Positions 17,569 to 25,232 of a DNA stretch of 64,000 nt are shown here, one piece after another. The notes under the pieces were generated by a model that was not told the origin of the DNA, did no database searches, and saw only the letters and a list, made by a program, of their open reading frames with translations. Location: positions 33,641 to 97,640 of the forward strand of contig JAJFKP010000049.1 of assembly GCA_021773135.1 (NCBI GenBank), in the 5' to 3' direction. Within the stretch, counting starts at the first letter, position 1, and each line of letters begins with the position of its first letter. Source of the stretch: Woeseiaceae bacterium (GTDB lineage: Bacteria > Pseudomonadota > Gammaproteobacteria > Steroidobacterales > Woeseiaceae). Position numbers and translations under genes: made by a program.

Positions 17569-17939
17569 GAAAAGACTACCGTATGTAGTGAACGACGCCT
17601 TTTGCCAGATTTCATTATGAATTTCCAGAATAACGAGCCTCTGTTTTTATTTTAATTAGATTATTGAAATAAAATAGCCAAGACTAACTATATTGATTTA
17701 CAGGCGATTCGTCAAAAATAATAAATTAAAACAATATATTATGGAAAAAATGTATCATGTACGCGCTAGAATAGTATTGAAGTGGAATAAAGTTGAGAAA
17801 AAGTAATTAGTTTGATAAACTAATTATTGTCAGGTTGCGATTCAATAATCCAGCCACGCACAGTCATGCAGCGCGGCGGATTGGATATTGATCCCTCTCT
17901 GACCAGATGGCATTCACAGAACAACGGAGGAACATATCG
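17569..17939. other. AT-rich divergent regulatory region
   Basis: 371 bases between divergent marR and a small plus-strand gene. Roughly 17640-17830 is strikingly AT-rich compared with everything around it, with runs such as AATAATAAATTAAAACAATA. This is typical of promoter regions bound by nucleoid proteins, or of recently acquired DNA. It contains the palindrome at 17804-17826. No gene is seen. GGAGG at 17926-17930 is the ribosome binding site of the next gene. Confidence 0.55.
17804..17826. promoter_or_regulatory. Perfect 23-bp palindrome, candidate MarR operator
   Basis: Two exact 10-base half-sites, TAATTAGTTT and AAACTAATTA, flank a GAT spacer. Size and symmetry suit a dimeric winged-helix regulator such as the adjacent MarR. 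The element is about 115 bases before the small plus-strand gene and about 235 bases from marR. It could instead be a hairpin, but no gene ends here that would need a terminator. Confidence 0.45.
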
Positions 17940-18209
17940 ATGCTTCAACTTAGCAAGGAAGCCCGGAAGATTTGCACTGTCACGGTGCGCCAATTGTCCA
18001 TGCCGAACAGCACCAAGTGTCTTCGACTAATCGAGCGGGACGACGGAGTGGCCATGTCGTTCGAGCTTCCTCGAACTGATGATGAACAATTGCACCACCA
18101 GGGTTGCACCGTGCTTGCCGTTCCTTCCGATGTCGCGGACAAATTGTCTGATATGACGCTCGACGTCTGTGACGACGGCAATTTTGTCCTGACAGATCGG
18201 GCGGCGTAA
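17940..18209 (+). CDS. Small HesB/IscA-like protein lacking the cluster cysteines
   Basis: 89 residues. The pattern MLQLSKEA... LRLIERDDGVAMSFELP ... GCTVLAVPSDVADKLSDMTLDV... FVL follows the layout of the HesB/IscA fold: an N-terminal helix, a beta strand with L-R-L, a D-x-h strand and the L-L-x-G-x-T-L-D-like segment. The C-terminal CxC that binds Fe-S in IscA is missing, so if the relation is real this is a degenerate member. GGAGG lies ten bases before the ATG. It precedes the universal stress protein gene by about 100 bases and may be in the same stress-response unit. Confidence in a real gene is fair; confidence in the family is low. Confidence 0.5.
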   Translation: MLQLSKEARKICTVTVRQLSMPNSTKCLRLIERDDGVAMSFELPRTDDEQLHHQGCTVLAVPSDVADKLSDMTLDVCDDGNFVLTDRAA

Positions 18210-18308
18210 CCAATCTGTCTGCAAGTTCTTTCCTTCGATAAAAACCTCACCGCAATCCGCCAAATTCACTGTCAGCCGTGGCTGGCATCACTGCAGGAGA
18301 AACCCGAC

Positions 18309-19601
18309 ATGAACTACAAACCAAAAATACAGAAAGCACTGGTCGTACTCAGCCCCGACCTGATCAGGCCTGATGCGCCGAAAGAGTCTCCGTTATTGCA
18401 AAGAGCAATAACGCTCGCGAAGGTTACCGGCTGCGAGCTCGAGCTGTTTCATATTTGCTACGACGGCGAAATTGCGCATCCGCTGTTTGCCGCCGACGAC
18501 GAACTGGATCGCAAGCGCAGGGAATTGACGGACAAGGATGCGACACTGATGGAAGAAATCGTTGCGCGCCTGAAGGGCGAGGGCATCAATGTCCGACACG
18601 AGGTACGTTGGGACTCACCGCGAACCGATGCGATTCTGAGAAAAACCGCCCAGGCGAGGCCGGACATCGTAATGAAACAGGCGCGGGAACACAGCTATGT
18701 GCTGGGTATCACGACCAATACCGATTGGGAGCTCGCTCGACGCTCTCCCGCCAGCGTGTGGTTTGTCAACGACGAAGTTGAAAACATTGATCGGGTCATG
18801 GCAGCTGTTGGCAACAGCTTTCGCGATCAGGGCGATATCACGACAGCCGCAGACTATGACCTTCTGCGCGTCGCGGGCCTCATCAGAGATACTTTCGACG
18901 CAGAGGTCTACCCCGTAAATGCGTTTCAGGCCCCTGAGCCTGTAAATCTCGCTGCCGGCGTCTCAGGAACAGTTTTGCAGGTCGCATCCCTGCACGATCA
19001 GAACAATAAACCGCGGGATCAGCGAATCAAGCAACACACCGGCTCGGTGAAGGCGCTCGCGCAATACTTCGATATACCTAAAGACAATGTGCACATTCGC
19101 GAGGGACACCCCAATGCTGTCATTCCAGACGTCGCCGAGTCTCTTGGTGCCGATATGATTGTGATGGGCGCAAGCGATATCAGTCGCTTCGAGAGAGTGA
19201 TCAGCCCGGTCACCGTCGAACCCGTAATGGCAGAGACGAATACAGACATGCTTATCGTTAGAGAACGTGATCTCAGTCGCGTGCCTGATGCTACCAAGAG
19301 CCCTGTCTACGGTATTCCCAAATACGATCTCGAGAATGCGATCATCAGCCCCGCGTCGACGTTTGTCTCGCCGCTAGCAGTCGCAAACCTGTCCGAAATC
19401 AGCGTTGAACTGCGCAAACGAATTCTGCAGGCGTGGGAAAGCGACATTCGTGCTGAGATGACGGATGAAAACGAGGGCGGGGCGGCGCGAGAAATCGAGA
19501 TCGACGTCCTCGACGAGATTTTTTCGGCAAGGGCGCTGCTGGAGATGAAGCAGCAACTGCACGGCGATGGCCGTATGGAATTGCGTGGAATGCAGGGGTA
19601 G
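18309..19601 (+). CDS. UspE-like tandem universal stress protein
   Basis: 430 residues with two universal-stress-protein (UspA) modules, about 8-155 and 160-305, as in UspE. The second ends with the nucleotide-type signature ADMIVMGASDISRFERVISPV, a variant of the G-2x-G-9x-G loop, followed by DMLIVRER. The first module's corresponding loop is altered (DIVMKQAREHSYVLG). A C-terminal tail of about 110 residues with an acidic, helical character extends past the usual 316 residues of E. coli UspE. It acts in the cytoplasm, probably in stress or growth arrest. AGGAG precedes the ATG. It may be co-expressed with the small gene before it and the small gene after it. Confidence 0.82.
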   Translation: MNYKPKIQKALVVLSPDLIRPDAPKESPLLQRAITLAKVTGCELELFHICYDGEIAHPLFAADDELDRKRRELTDKDATLMEEIVARLKGEGINVRHEVRWDSPRTDAILRKTAQARPDIVMKQAREHSYVLGITTNTDWELARRSPASVWFVNDEVENIDRVMAAVGNSFRDQGDITTAADYDLLRVAGLIRDTFDAEVYPVNAFQAPEPVNLAAGVSGTVLQVASLHDQNNKPRDQRIKQHTGSVKALAQYFDIPKDNVHIREGHPNAVIPDVAESLGADMIVMGASDISRFERVISPVTVEPVMAETNTDMLIVRERDLSRVPDATKSPVYGIPKYDLENAIISPASTFVSPLAVANLSEISVELRKRILQAWESDIRAEMTDENEGGAAREIEIDVLDEIFSARALLEMKQQLHGDGRMELRGMQG

Positions 19602-19734
19602 TCAGCTTGCAGGCGCAGGCGTCAACAACAAACCGCCGGCTAGAACACCTGCCGCGATTAATGCGGTTTACTTAAACGTTTGTATTGCAGTTTTGCAGGC
19701 CATGCGACCATTTCCACCGCGCTGAGGGGTATCA

Positions 19735-20109
19735 ATGAAGATTGAGGTCGCTGGTAGTCAAATCATTTGCAGCCGCCAGGATAATACGGTTGCTGATGGC
19801 GAAGTATACCGGCCAGTTGTGGCATTTGATCTGAATGCGAAAGCGGTGCCCGGCCATGTTTTAAAAAAGTTGATCTCCAGCGAGATTGAAAAGCTAGAAG
19901 ATTTCATGGCTGATCGCATGCAAATTCAGGCGGACCCCGGTGTCACAAACATGCTCGAGGCCTTGCCCGACATCCTCCGAGAGGCAACCGATGTCCTGCA
20001 ATCCGTCAGCAGAGTCAATGACACTATGTATAACGACTTGACCGGCAAAATAGCGAAAATGCAGCACGCACTGAACAATGCGAGGCACATCTTGCCGGAT
20101 GCCGAATAA
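19735..20109 (+). CDS. Hypothetical protein, 124 residues
   Basis: I recognise no family. The protein starts with a beta-rich region (residues 1-35) and continues as amphipathic helices to the end (KKLISSEIEKLEDFMADRM..., LREATDVLQSVSRVNDTMYN), which could form a helical bundle or coiled coil. There is no signal peptide or membrane segment. GAGGGG five to ten bases before the ATG supports expression. It follows the stress protein by 130 bases on the same strand. The next plus-strand sequence is a decayed transporter gene. Confidence 0.6.
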   Translation: MKIEVAGSQIICSRQDNTVADGEVYRPVVAFDLNAKAVPGHVLKKLISSEIEKLEDFMADRMQIQADPGVTNMLEALPDILREATDVLQSVSRVNDTMYNDLTGKIAKMQHALNNARHILPDAE

Positions 20110-20291
20110 CAATTCACTCTGGTCTGCTGTTACCTCGATTAGCGGAACCAGGCCCACATTGTGGTCAGACTTGCAAAGCTGATGCAATATCGCCAGGCAC
20201 CGCAACCAATTTATTAGTCCTGCGGCAACGGCCGCTGCATCCGCTCAATAAACATTTTCATTAAACGCGGCCACTAATCCTCTTCTTCCGA

Positions 20292-21150
20292 TGCGTTTCG
20301 GAGAATTTCTTTAGTGCCCTGACGCTAACAACAGTTCTGAATCAGTTGCCGGCATTGACCACTGTCAGAGTCGACATGACGCTGGTGTTGATAGTAGCGA
20401 GCATTGATCTGTCGGTCGGATCTGTACTGGATTTGAGCGCCACGGTCGTCGGCCTGGCTGCCGTGAGCTGGGGGTCGTCCATTCCGGTGGCGTGCCTGAT
20501 GGGCCTCGCCACGGGCCTGACCCGCGGCTCAGTTATCGGGCTACTGGTCTCCTACCTGTCTTTGCCGTCATTTATTGTCACGCTCGCCATGCTGGAGGTG
20601 GCCCGCAGACTGGCCTAAATCACCACGGATTCGCAAACGGTCTACACTGGCTCCCATCGAGGGAATTGCGCTGCCATTGCCCGTCGTGGGTGTCTCCGGC
20701 GACCTGGTATTTTCCCTGGCCCTCGTGGTGCTCGGGCAATTCGTTTTATCCAGAACGCTGTTTGGCCCTTACATCGTCGCCATAGGGACCAACGAAAAAG
20801 CGGCGCGACTGTCCGGCATCGACACACGTCCATCGGCTGCTGGTGCTGGCACTTTCGGGAGCACCGGCCGGCCCGGGCGGCATATGCAAAGCAGCCTATC
20901 TCGGGTCAGCTGACCCGAACGCGGGCATCGGCCTGGAGTTGTCCGCTATTGCAGCGGCGGTAATCGGCGGCACGAGTCTCATGGGTGGACTTGGCTCGAT
21001 CGTCGGTGCATTCGCCGCCATACTGATTATTTCTATCCTGCAGAGCGGGCTCGCTCCAATCGGTGTATCGGAACCGAGCAAGCGCCTCATCACCGGTGCT
21101 GTCATCACTGTGGCAGTGCCAATCGATCACTGGCGTTCGAAACACAGGCA
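20292..21150 (+). pseudogene. Decayed sugar-type ABC transporter permease (RbsC-like)
   Basis: Three stretches in different frames together spell one BPD_transp_2 permease: FFSALTLTTVLNQLP ... LVLIVASIDLSVGSVLDLS (about 20307-20615), IEGIALPLPVVGVSGDLVFS ... LSRTLFGPYIVAIGTNEKAA (about 20650-20825) and HRLLVLALSGAPAGPGG ... ELSAIAAAVIGGTSLMGG ... VGAFAAILIISILQSGL (about 20830-21100). A TAA at 20616-20618 replaces the codon after LA, and the frame shifts near 20650 and near 20830. No neighbouring ATP-binding or substrate-binding subunit is present, so this is the remnant of a lost ribose- or sugar-uptake system. The 180 bases before it hold nothing recognisable. Confidence 0.8.
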
Positions 21151-21192
21151 AAGCCAGCTTCGCCCAACTTCTATAAAGTTCGCCCGTTCGCC

Positions 21193-22122
21193 TTATTGCG
21201 ATCCCACATACTCATTCCACCGATCGATAAACCGGACGGCCGCATTGACCGTGCGTCGCGCCGCGTCTTCGCCCCTTTTCGCCGTGCCTTCTTTCGGATC
21301 CCGTGCGCCCCATACGCCGGTGGAGGACATTTCGGCCGACGATGTTTTCTTGCCGGTCTCTTCCGCCTTTAACCCTTCAGCCAGGAAAAGCATCAATGCG
21401 GTAGGATCTCCGTCGACAACCTCGGGCAGCATGTCCTCGAGGTGTTGTGGCAGGGTCAACTCGGCTGCGACCGCCTTATCCAGTTGCACGAGACTCGGCA
21501 TCAGGTACAGGGAATTGGACGTCTCGCTGGTGCCGCCGTGGCGATCCAGCACCGTGGCGGGCGGCTCCGGGTCGGGATCCATAAATGGTCCAACTGCCTG
21601 CCCGAAGCTGACGGCAACGCCCGCCGTGGTCTGATTGATCTGATCGACGAGCAATGTGGTGATCGCCCGATTGCCGCCGTGCGCATTCATGATAATGAAG
21701 CGCTTGAATCCATGATGGATAAGGCTCTCGACCGCCTCAAGATGGACCTGGACGATAGTGTCGGCACTGAGTGTGATCGTGCCAGCCATGCCCATATGGT
21801 AGGGCGATTGTCCGACCATTAATACCGGCGCCACCAGAACGTCTCGTTCCTGTGCAATGAGTTTGCTGCGTTCGACACCGTTGATGAAATCCGTACCAAT
21901 GGGGAGATGATCTCCGTGTTGTTCCAGTGAACCCACGGGAATTATCACCAGGTCAGATTTTTCGAGAAATGCTTCGACCTCCGGATAGGTCATGTGTGGC
22001 AAATAATTTTTGACTTTCTGCTGTGTCCAGAGAGGATTCGTTTGCGCTGTCGATTGCATTGACATCAGGCTTATCAGCAATACAAATACTACGTGCTGCA
22101 AATATTCTTTTCGGGATCTCAT
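21193..22122 (-). CDS. Exported creatininase-family amidohydrolase
   Basis: 309 residues with an N-terminal signal peptide (VVFVLLISLMSMQSTAQ, cleavage near 27) and a creatininase/formamidase-type domain. Metal-binding signatures are VIIPVGSLEQHGDHLPIGTD near 59-78 and the NAHGGNR motif near 145-151, with a DRHGG segment near 193. Family members open cyclic amides such as creatinine or cleave formamides, using two divalent metals. Most are cytoplasmic, so export is unusual though known in environmental bacteria. AGAGG precedes the ATG at 22122. It is the second gene after an exported RidA-like protein, 38 bases away on the same strand, so the two probably process related nitrogen compounds in the periplasm. 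Confidence 0.85.
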   Translation of the reverse strand: MRSRKEYLQHVVFVLLISLMSMQSTAQTNPLWTQQKVKNYLPHMTYPEVEAFLEKSDLVIIPVGSLEQHGDHLPIGTDFINGVERSKLIAQERDVLVAPVLMVGQSPYHMGMAGTITLSADTIVQVHLEAVESLIHHGFKRFIIMNAHGGNRAITTLLVDQINQTTAGVAVSFGQAVGPFMDPDPEPPATVLDRHGGTSETSNSLYLMPSLVQLDKAVAAELTLPQHLEDMLPEVVDGDPTALMLFLAEGLKAEETGKKTSSAEMSSTGVWGARDPKEGTAKRGEDAARRTVNAAVRFIDRWNEYVGSQ

Positions 22123-22160
22123 TAACTGCCTCTCCTTTCGCCGGTTTTTCTAACGTGGCG

Positions 22161-22724
22161 CTAGTCTTCGACTTCAACGATCATTTCGATTTCAACAGCC
22201 TGACCCCGCGGCAGCGACGCCATGCCGACTGCTGCCCGCGCATGTTTGCCTCTTTCACCAAATACTTCGACGATCAGATCTGAAAACCCGTTGATAACGC
22301 TCGGTTGCTCAACAAAGTCCGGTTCCGAATTGACCATGCCCAGAACTTTTACCACCCGTTTCACCTTGTCCAGATCGCCAAGCATGTACTTCAGCACGGC
22401 AAGCTGGTTAATGGCCGTCAGCCTGGCACCTTCATAGCCCTGTTCAATGCTGACATCTGCCCCCAATTTGCCTGTGATTTCGCTGCCATCAGCACGCTTG
22501 GGTCCCTTGCCGGCCAGGAAAATCAGGTTACCGGTGCGGACGCCGTTGACGTAATTGGCAACTGGTTGAGGCGGTTCCGGCAAAACGATGCCTAGTTCCT
22601 TGAGCCTTGCTTCGGGATCGAACGTGCCGTCATCGTTCGAGTTCTGCGCGTGCGAGGGAGTGCCGACCGCGGCCATAAAGAAAAACAGCAGCAGTGATAC
22701 GGATGAGGCAATGAGTCTGTTCAT
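22161..22724 (-). CDS. Exported RidA/YjgF-family protein
   Basis: 187 residues: a signal peptide (LIASSVSLLLFFFMAAVGTPSHAQ) and a RidA-type domain of the YoaB/LPS kind. Signatures are VRTGNLIFLAGKGPKRADG near 64-82, an intermediate alpha-helical segment (ARLTAINQLAVLKYMLGDLD) and the C-terminal ARAAVGMASLPRGQAVEIE whose Arg aligns with the catalytic Arg of RidA. RidA enzymes hydrolyse reactive enamines/imines, normally in the cytoplasm; an exported one suggests imine chemistry outside. I chose ATG 22724 because the signal peptide starts there; a longer frame to 22805 has no export signal at its N-terminus. It is the first gene of a pair with creatininase. Confidence 0.83.
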   Translation of the reverse strand: MNRLIASSVSLLLFFFMAAVGTPSHAQNSNDDGTFDPEARLKELGIVLPEPPQPVANYVNGVRTGNLIFLAGKGPKRADGSEITGKLGADVSIEQGYEGARLTAINQLAVLKYMLGDLDKVKRVVKVLGMVNSEPDFVEQPSVINGFSDLIVEVFGERGKHARAAVGMASLPRGQAVEIEMIVEVED

Positions 22725-22828
22725 AATCTTGGTTTCTTCTATTAATAAGTTATTGTTCTTTCCACTAGACGCCATTGTAGCAAGAGTTTGGCGCACCGGA
22801 TTCAATTACCGAGACAGTGCAATGGTAT

Positions 22829-22873
22829 TGCGCAATAAAAAAAGGGCCCATCTGGGCCCTTTCTTATTGCGCT
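22829..22873 (-). terminator. Rho-independent terminator downstream of mscL
   Basis: On the minus strand, GGGCCC-AGAT-GGGCCC is followed by seven T residues. The outer bases (GCGCAATAA and TTATTGCGC) extend the stem, so it is nearly symmetric and could also stop plus-strand transcription. It separates mscL from the ridA-creatininase pair. Confidence 0.85.
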
Positions 22874-22886
22874 AACAGTTGCAACG

Positions 22887-23288
22887 CTATGACGATTTCA
22901 GCGCATCTCTGATTTCCTGCAGCAGCACTACTTCTTCAGAAGGTTTCGGCGGTGCAGCCGGAGCTTCTTCTTCCTTCTTCTTCATTGAATTCATAGCCCT
23001 GACGACCATGAAAATTGCGAATGCAATGATGATGAAATCGACCACTGTTTGAATAAAACTGCCGTAGTTCAGCATTACTTCGTCCACTCCCTCGGACGCT
23101 GCCTGCAGTTGCACACTCAGGTCGCTAAAGTCGACACCGCCCAACAGCAATCCAATCGGCGGCATCAGAACGTCTGCAACGAATGACGAGACGATCTTGC
23201 CAAAGGCGCCACCGATGACGATACCTACCGCCATATCAACTACGTTACCCCGCATAGCGAAGTCTTTAAATTCGGACATCATTCCCAT
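22887..23288 (-). CDS. mscL: Large-conductance mechanosensitive channel MscL
   Basis: 133 residues from the chosen start. The N-terminus [19 protein letters not shown] and [29 protein letters not shown] are diagnostic of MscL, as are the second helix ([19 protein letters not shown]) and the charged C-terminal helix KKKEEEAP...LLQEIRDAL. It opens under membrane tension to release solutes on osmotic downshock and works as a pentamer in the inner membrane. GGGGA lies five bases before the ATG at 23288; the upstream in-frame start at 23300 is less well placed. The gene is monocistronic, with a clear terminator downstream. Confidence 0.95.
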   Translation of the reverse strand: MGMMSEFKDFAMRGNVVDMAVGIVIGGAFGKIVSSFVADVLMPPIGLLLGGVDFSDLSVQLQAASEGVDEVMLNYGSFIQTVVDFIIIAFAIFMVVRAMNSMKKKEEEAPAAPPKPSEEVVLLQEIRDALKSS

Positions 23289-23483
23289 GGTATTCCCCAA
23301 AGTTAATTAAATTTATTATCAGCTCGACCACGACGGATCGATGCCACGGTACCAACCGTTCTTATTCTGTTTCGTTAGATACCGGTTGTTTCGGCTGTGG
23401 TTTTAGCAGCTAATTCCGCACTTTACAAATTATGTAAACCATAAAGCATTGGATTATGAGTGATCTGCAACTGTTTCTTTTTA

Positions 23484-23912
23484 TTAATTTGTTGCGGTGC
23501 GCCATAAGGTCAGCATTTTCCAGATGCAGACAGTCGCAGCGATAACCTGTACAGGTGCCCAATATAACTGCCAGCCGAATATCGGCACACCATCGCAGAT
23601 AGCTCCGCCCGCGAGATTGACGGTGACGAAGGTTTCCCAGATGACCGGCGCGGCCAGAAACAGGATTCCGGCGATGGGCAAACCCAGCCAACGCAGCATG
23701 CTGTGGATATCGGCAAAAGGGCGCGCTGAGCCCAGCAACAAGGACGCACCGGCAGCAAGCGGCGCCATGCCAAGCAGCAGCCGGTAAAGTTCTTCGCCGT
23801 CCGCCCCGCAGTCAACGCGTTGTACTACTGCCAGCCAAAGGAAGTATGCATAGATCACCATCCAGGCGACGAGCGTACTGCCGATTCGAAGAAAGACTTC
23901 TGATAGTCGCAT
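23484..23912 (-). CDS. Hypothetical four-helix membrane protein
   Basis: About 142 residues with four hydrophobic segments (about residues 10-30, 50-65, 74-95 and 110-132). I recognise no family. Charged residues such as EELYRLLL and DIHSMLRW lie between the helices, and Cys residues (DCGAD, ICDGV) fall in what would be the two external loops, which might allow a disulfide. I chose ATG 23912 over TTG 23927. It lies between mscL and an Lrp-type regulator, all on the minus strand, with about 180 bases to mscL. Confidence 0.6.
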   Translation of the reverse strand: MRLSEVFLRIGSTLVAWMVIYAYFLWLAVVQRVDCGADGEELYRLLLGMAPLAAGASLLLGSARPFADIHSMLRWLGLPIAGILFLAAPVIWETFVTVNLAGGAICDGVPIFGWQLYWAPVQVIAATVCIWKMLTLWRTATN

Positions 23913-23965
23913 TGGCGGATTCCGCAAGGGGTAAGTGTTCGACTGGCCTGCAACGTCCAGGGCCG

Positions 23966-24418
23966 TTACGCAATCATGGCCTGGTTCTTTTTGACGACCT
24001 TGAGAACTATCGAAGAAGAGGCATCCTTTACAGCCGGTAAACCAAGCAGCTCACCATCAATAAACTGGCCGAATGAGTCCAGGTCTTTCGCGACCACCTC
24101 GAGCATAAAATCGATGTTACCGGAAATCATGTGACACGCCTGGACCTGCGGATGTTCTTTTGCCCGGCGCCTGAAGTCTTCGGCAAGGTCGGGGTGCTGG
24201 CGGTCGATGTTAACCTCCACAAACGCCTTCACATGGTGCCCCAGCTTCTTCTCATTCAGGTTAATCGTGAAATTCTCGATGATGCCTTTGTCAATCATCG
24301 CTTCAACCCGGCGCTGGCACGCGCTGGCTGAGAGGCTGATTTCCGTTGCGAGCTGCGACCAGCTGATGCGTCCGGCCTGCTGCAGCACGGACAGGATGCG
24401 TGCGTCGTATCGATCCAT
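23966..24418 (-). CDS. Lrp/AsnC-family transcriptional regulator
   Basis: 150 residues. The N-terminal helix-turn-helix reads YDARILSVLQQAGRISWSQLA...SLSASACQRRVEAMIDKGII (residues 3-48), and the C-terminal ligand-binding (RAM) domain follows with FVEVNIDRQHPD and CHMISGNIDFMLEVVAKDLDSF. Lrp-type regulators sense amino acids and control their metabolism as octamers. AGGA lies upstream of the ATG at 24418. The gene is divergent from the HPPD-like dioxygenase with about 150 bases between, the usual layout for a regulator of its neighbour, and an aminotransferase lies on the far side; aromatic amino acids are a reasonable guess for the effector. Confidence 0.9.
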   Translation of the reverse strand: MDRYDARILSVLQQAGRISWSQLATEISLSASACQRRVEAMIDKGIIENFTINLNEKKLGHHVKAFVEVNIDRQHPDLAEDFRRRAKEHPQVQACHMISGNIDFMLEVVAKDLDSFGQFIDGELLGLPAVKDASSSIVLKVVKKNQAMIA

Positions 24419-24565
24419 AATAATGAATTCCTGCGGGTATCTGATCAATATAGTTAAAAACCTGCAAAAAAGCATCAATTTGGTCCATTAAACGCCGGCA
24501 CCCTGCTCGATTTCTAATCTACACTGGTCCACTAGTTAAAGGATAAGGATCGTCAGGAGAATGCA

Positions 24566-25225
24566 ATGTCACACCTAAAGAAAATCGATCACGTTTCATA
24601 CGCCTGCGAGGCGGGCAGTATCGAGAAATGGGCGTGGTTCCATATCGAAGTTGAAGGCGGCACGTTGATCAAGCGAATCGACGATGCGCGACCCGACGAC
24701 CCGAACAGCAGTATGAAGATATGGTGTATCGACTATGGTGATTTCGGTATCGCGCTGATCGAAGGAATCGATCGCGCGGAAAAATCACAGGTCACGAGTT
24801 TCGTCGATAAGCACGGTGATCATTCCTGCCAACATGTCGCTTACGATTGCTACAACCTCGATAAATTCATATCCCACATGAAATCTCTGGGCGGTCATCC
24901 GCGTGGCAATGTGCTCGTGCAGAACGACGGTTTCGGAATCCTCAAGCAGATGTTCGCAAAGGGCTATGCAAGTGGTCACGCGGGCGAGGCGACATTTCCA
25001 GAGTATTGCCAACGACCTCAAACTGAAGACGAGGCGCGTGAAGTTGAAATCACGTTCTCCGATCAGGCTGGCGGCGAGTTTTACAAACAGGTCCAGGACG
25101 CGATCGACGAAGGCGACACAGAGCCATTTTTCGACTTCAGCCACATGCCGGACGACTGGGAAGTGCCGCCGGAGAGCACCAAGAAAACAGCAAAGGATGC
25201 TGACGCGAAAATGGTCGCCGTATAA
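24566..25225 (+). CDS. One-module HPPD-like (VOC) dioxygenase
   Basis: 219 residues with a single vicinal-oxygen-chelate domain that resembles the C-terminal half of 4-hydroxyphenylpyruvate dioxygenase. The iron ligands of HPPD have counterparts: H9 in IDHVSYAC, H90 in DHSCQHVAYD and E146 in ATFPEYCQR. The FVDKHGDHSCQH segment matches HPPD's FLxxHGxGxQH. HPPD itself has two modules and about 350 residues, so this is either a half-size relative or a distinct oxygenase. The C-terminal 60 residues are acidic and unlike HPPD. It faces an Lrp regulator and converges with an aminotransferase, which fits oxidation of an aryl-pyruvate made by that enzyme. A hairpin plus T-run follows 20 bases after the stop. 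Confidence 0.75.
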   Translation: MSHLKKIDHVSYACEAGSIEKWAWFHIEVEGGTLIKRIDDARPDDPNSSMKIWCIDYGDFGIALIEGIDRAEKSQVTSFVDKHGDHSCQHVAYDCYNLDKFISHMKSLGGHPRGNVLVQNDGFGILKQMFAKGYASGHAGEATFPEYCQRPQTEDEAREVEITFSDQAGGEFYKQVQDAIDEGDTEPFFDFSHMPDDWEVPPESTKKTAKDADAKMVAV

Positions 25226-25232
25226 TTCGGAC

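Noticed and set aside
17640..17830. AT-rich block as an origin or prophage attachment site
   Set aside because: No DnaA-box cluster, integrase gene or tRNA is nearby; a divergent promoter region is the simpler reading.
24566..25225. Full 4-hydroxyphenylpyruvate dioxygenase
   Set aside because: It has only 219 residues and one VOC module, while HPPD has two and about 350 residues; I therefore call it HPPD-like.
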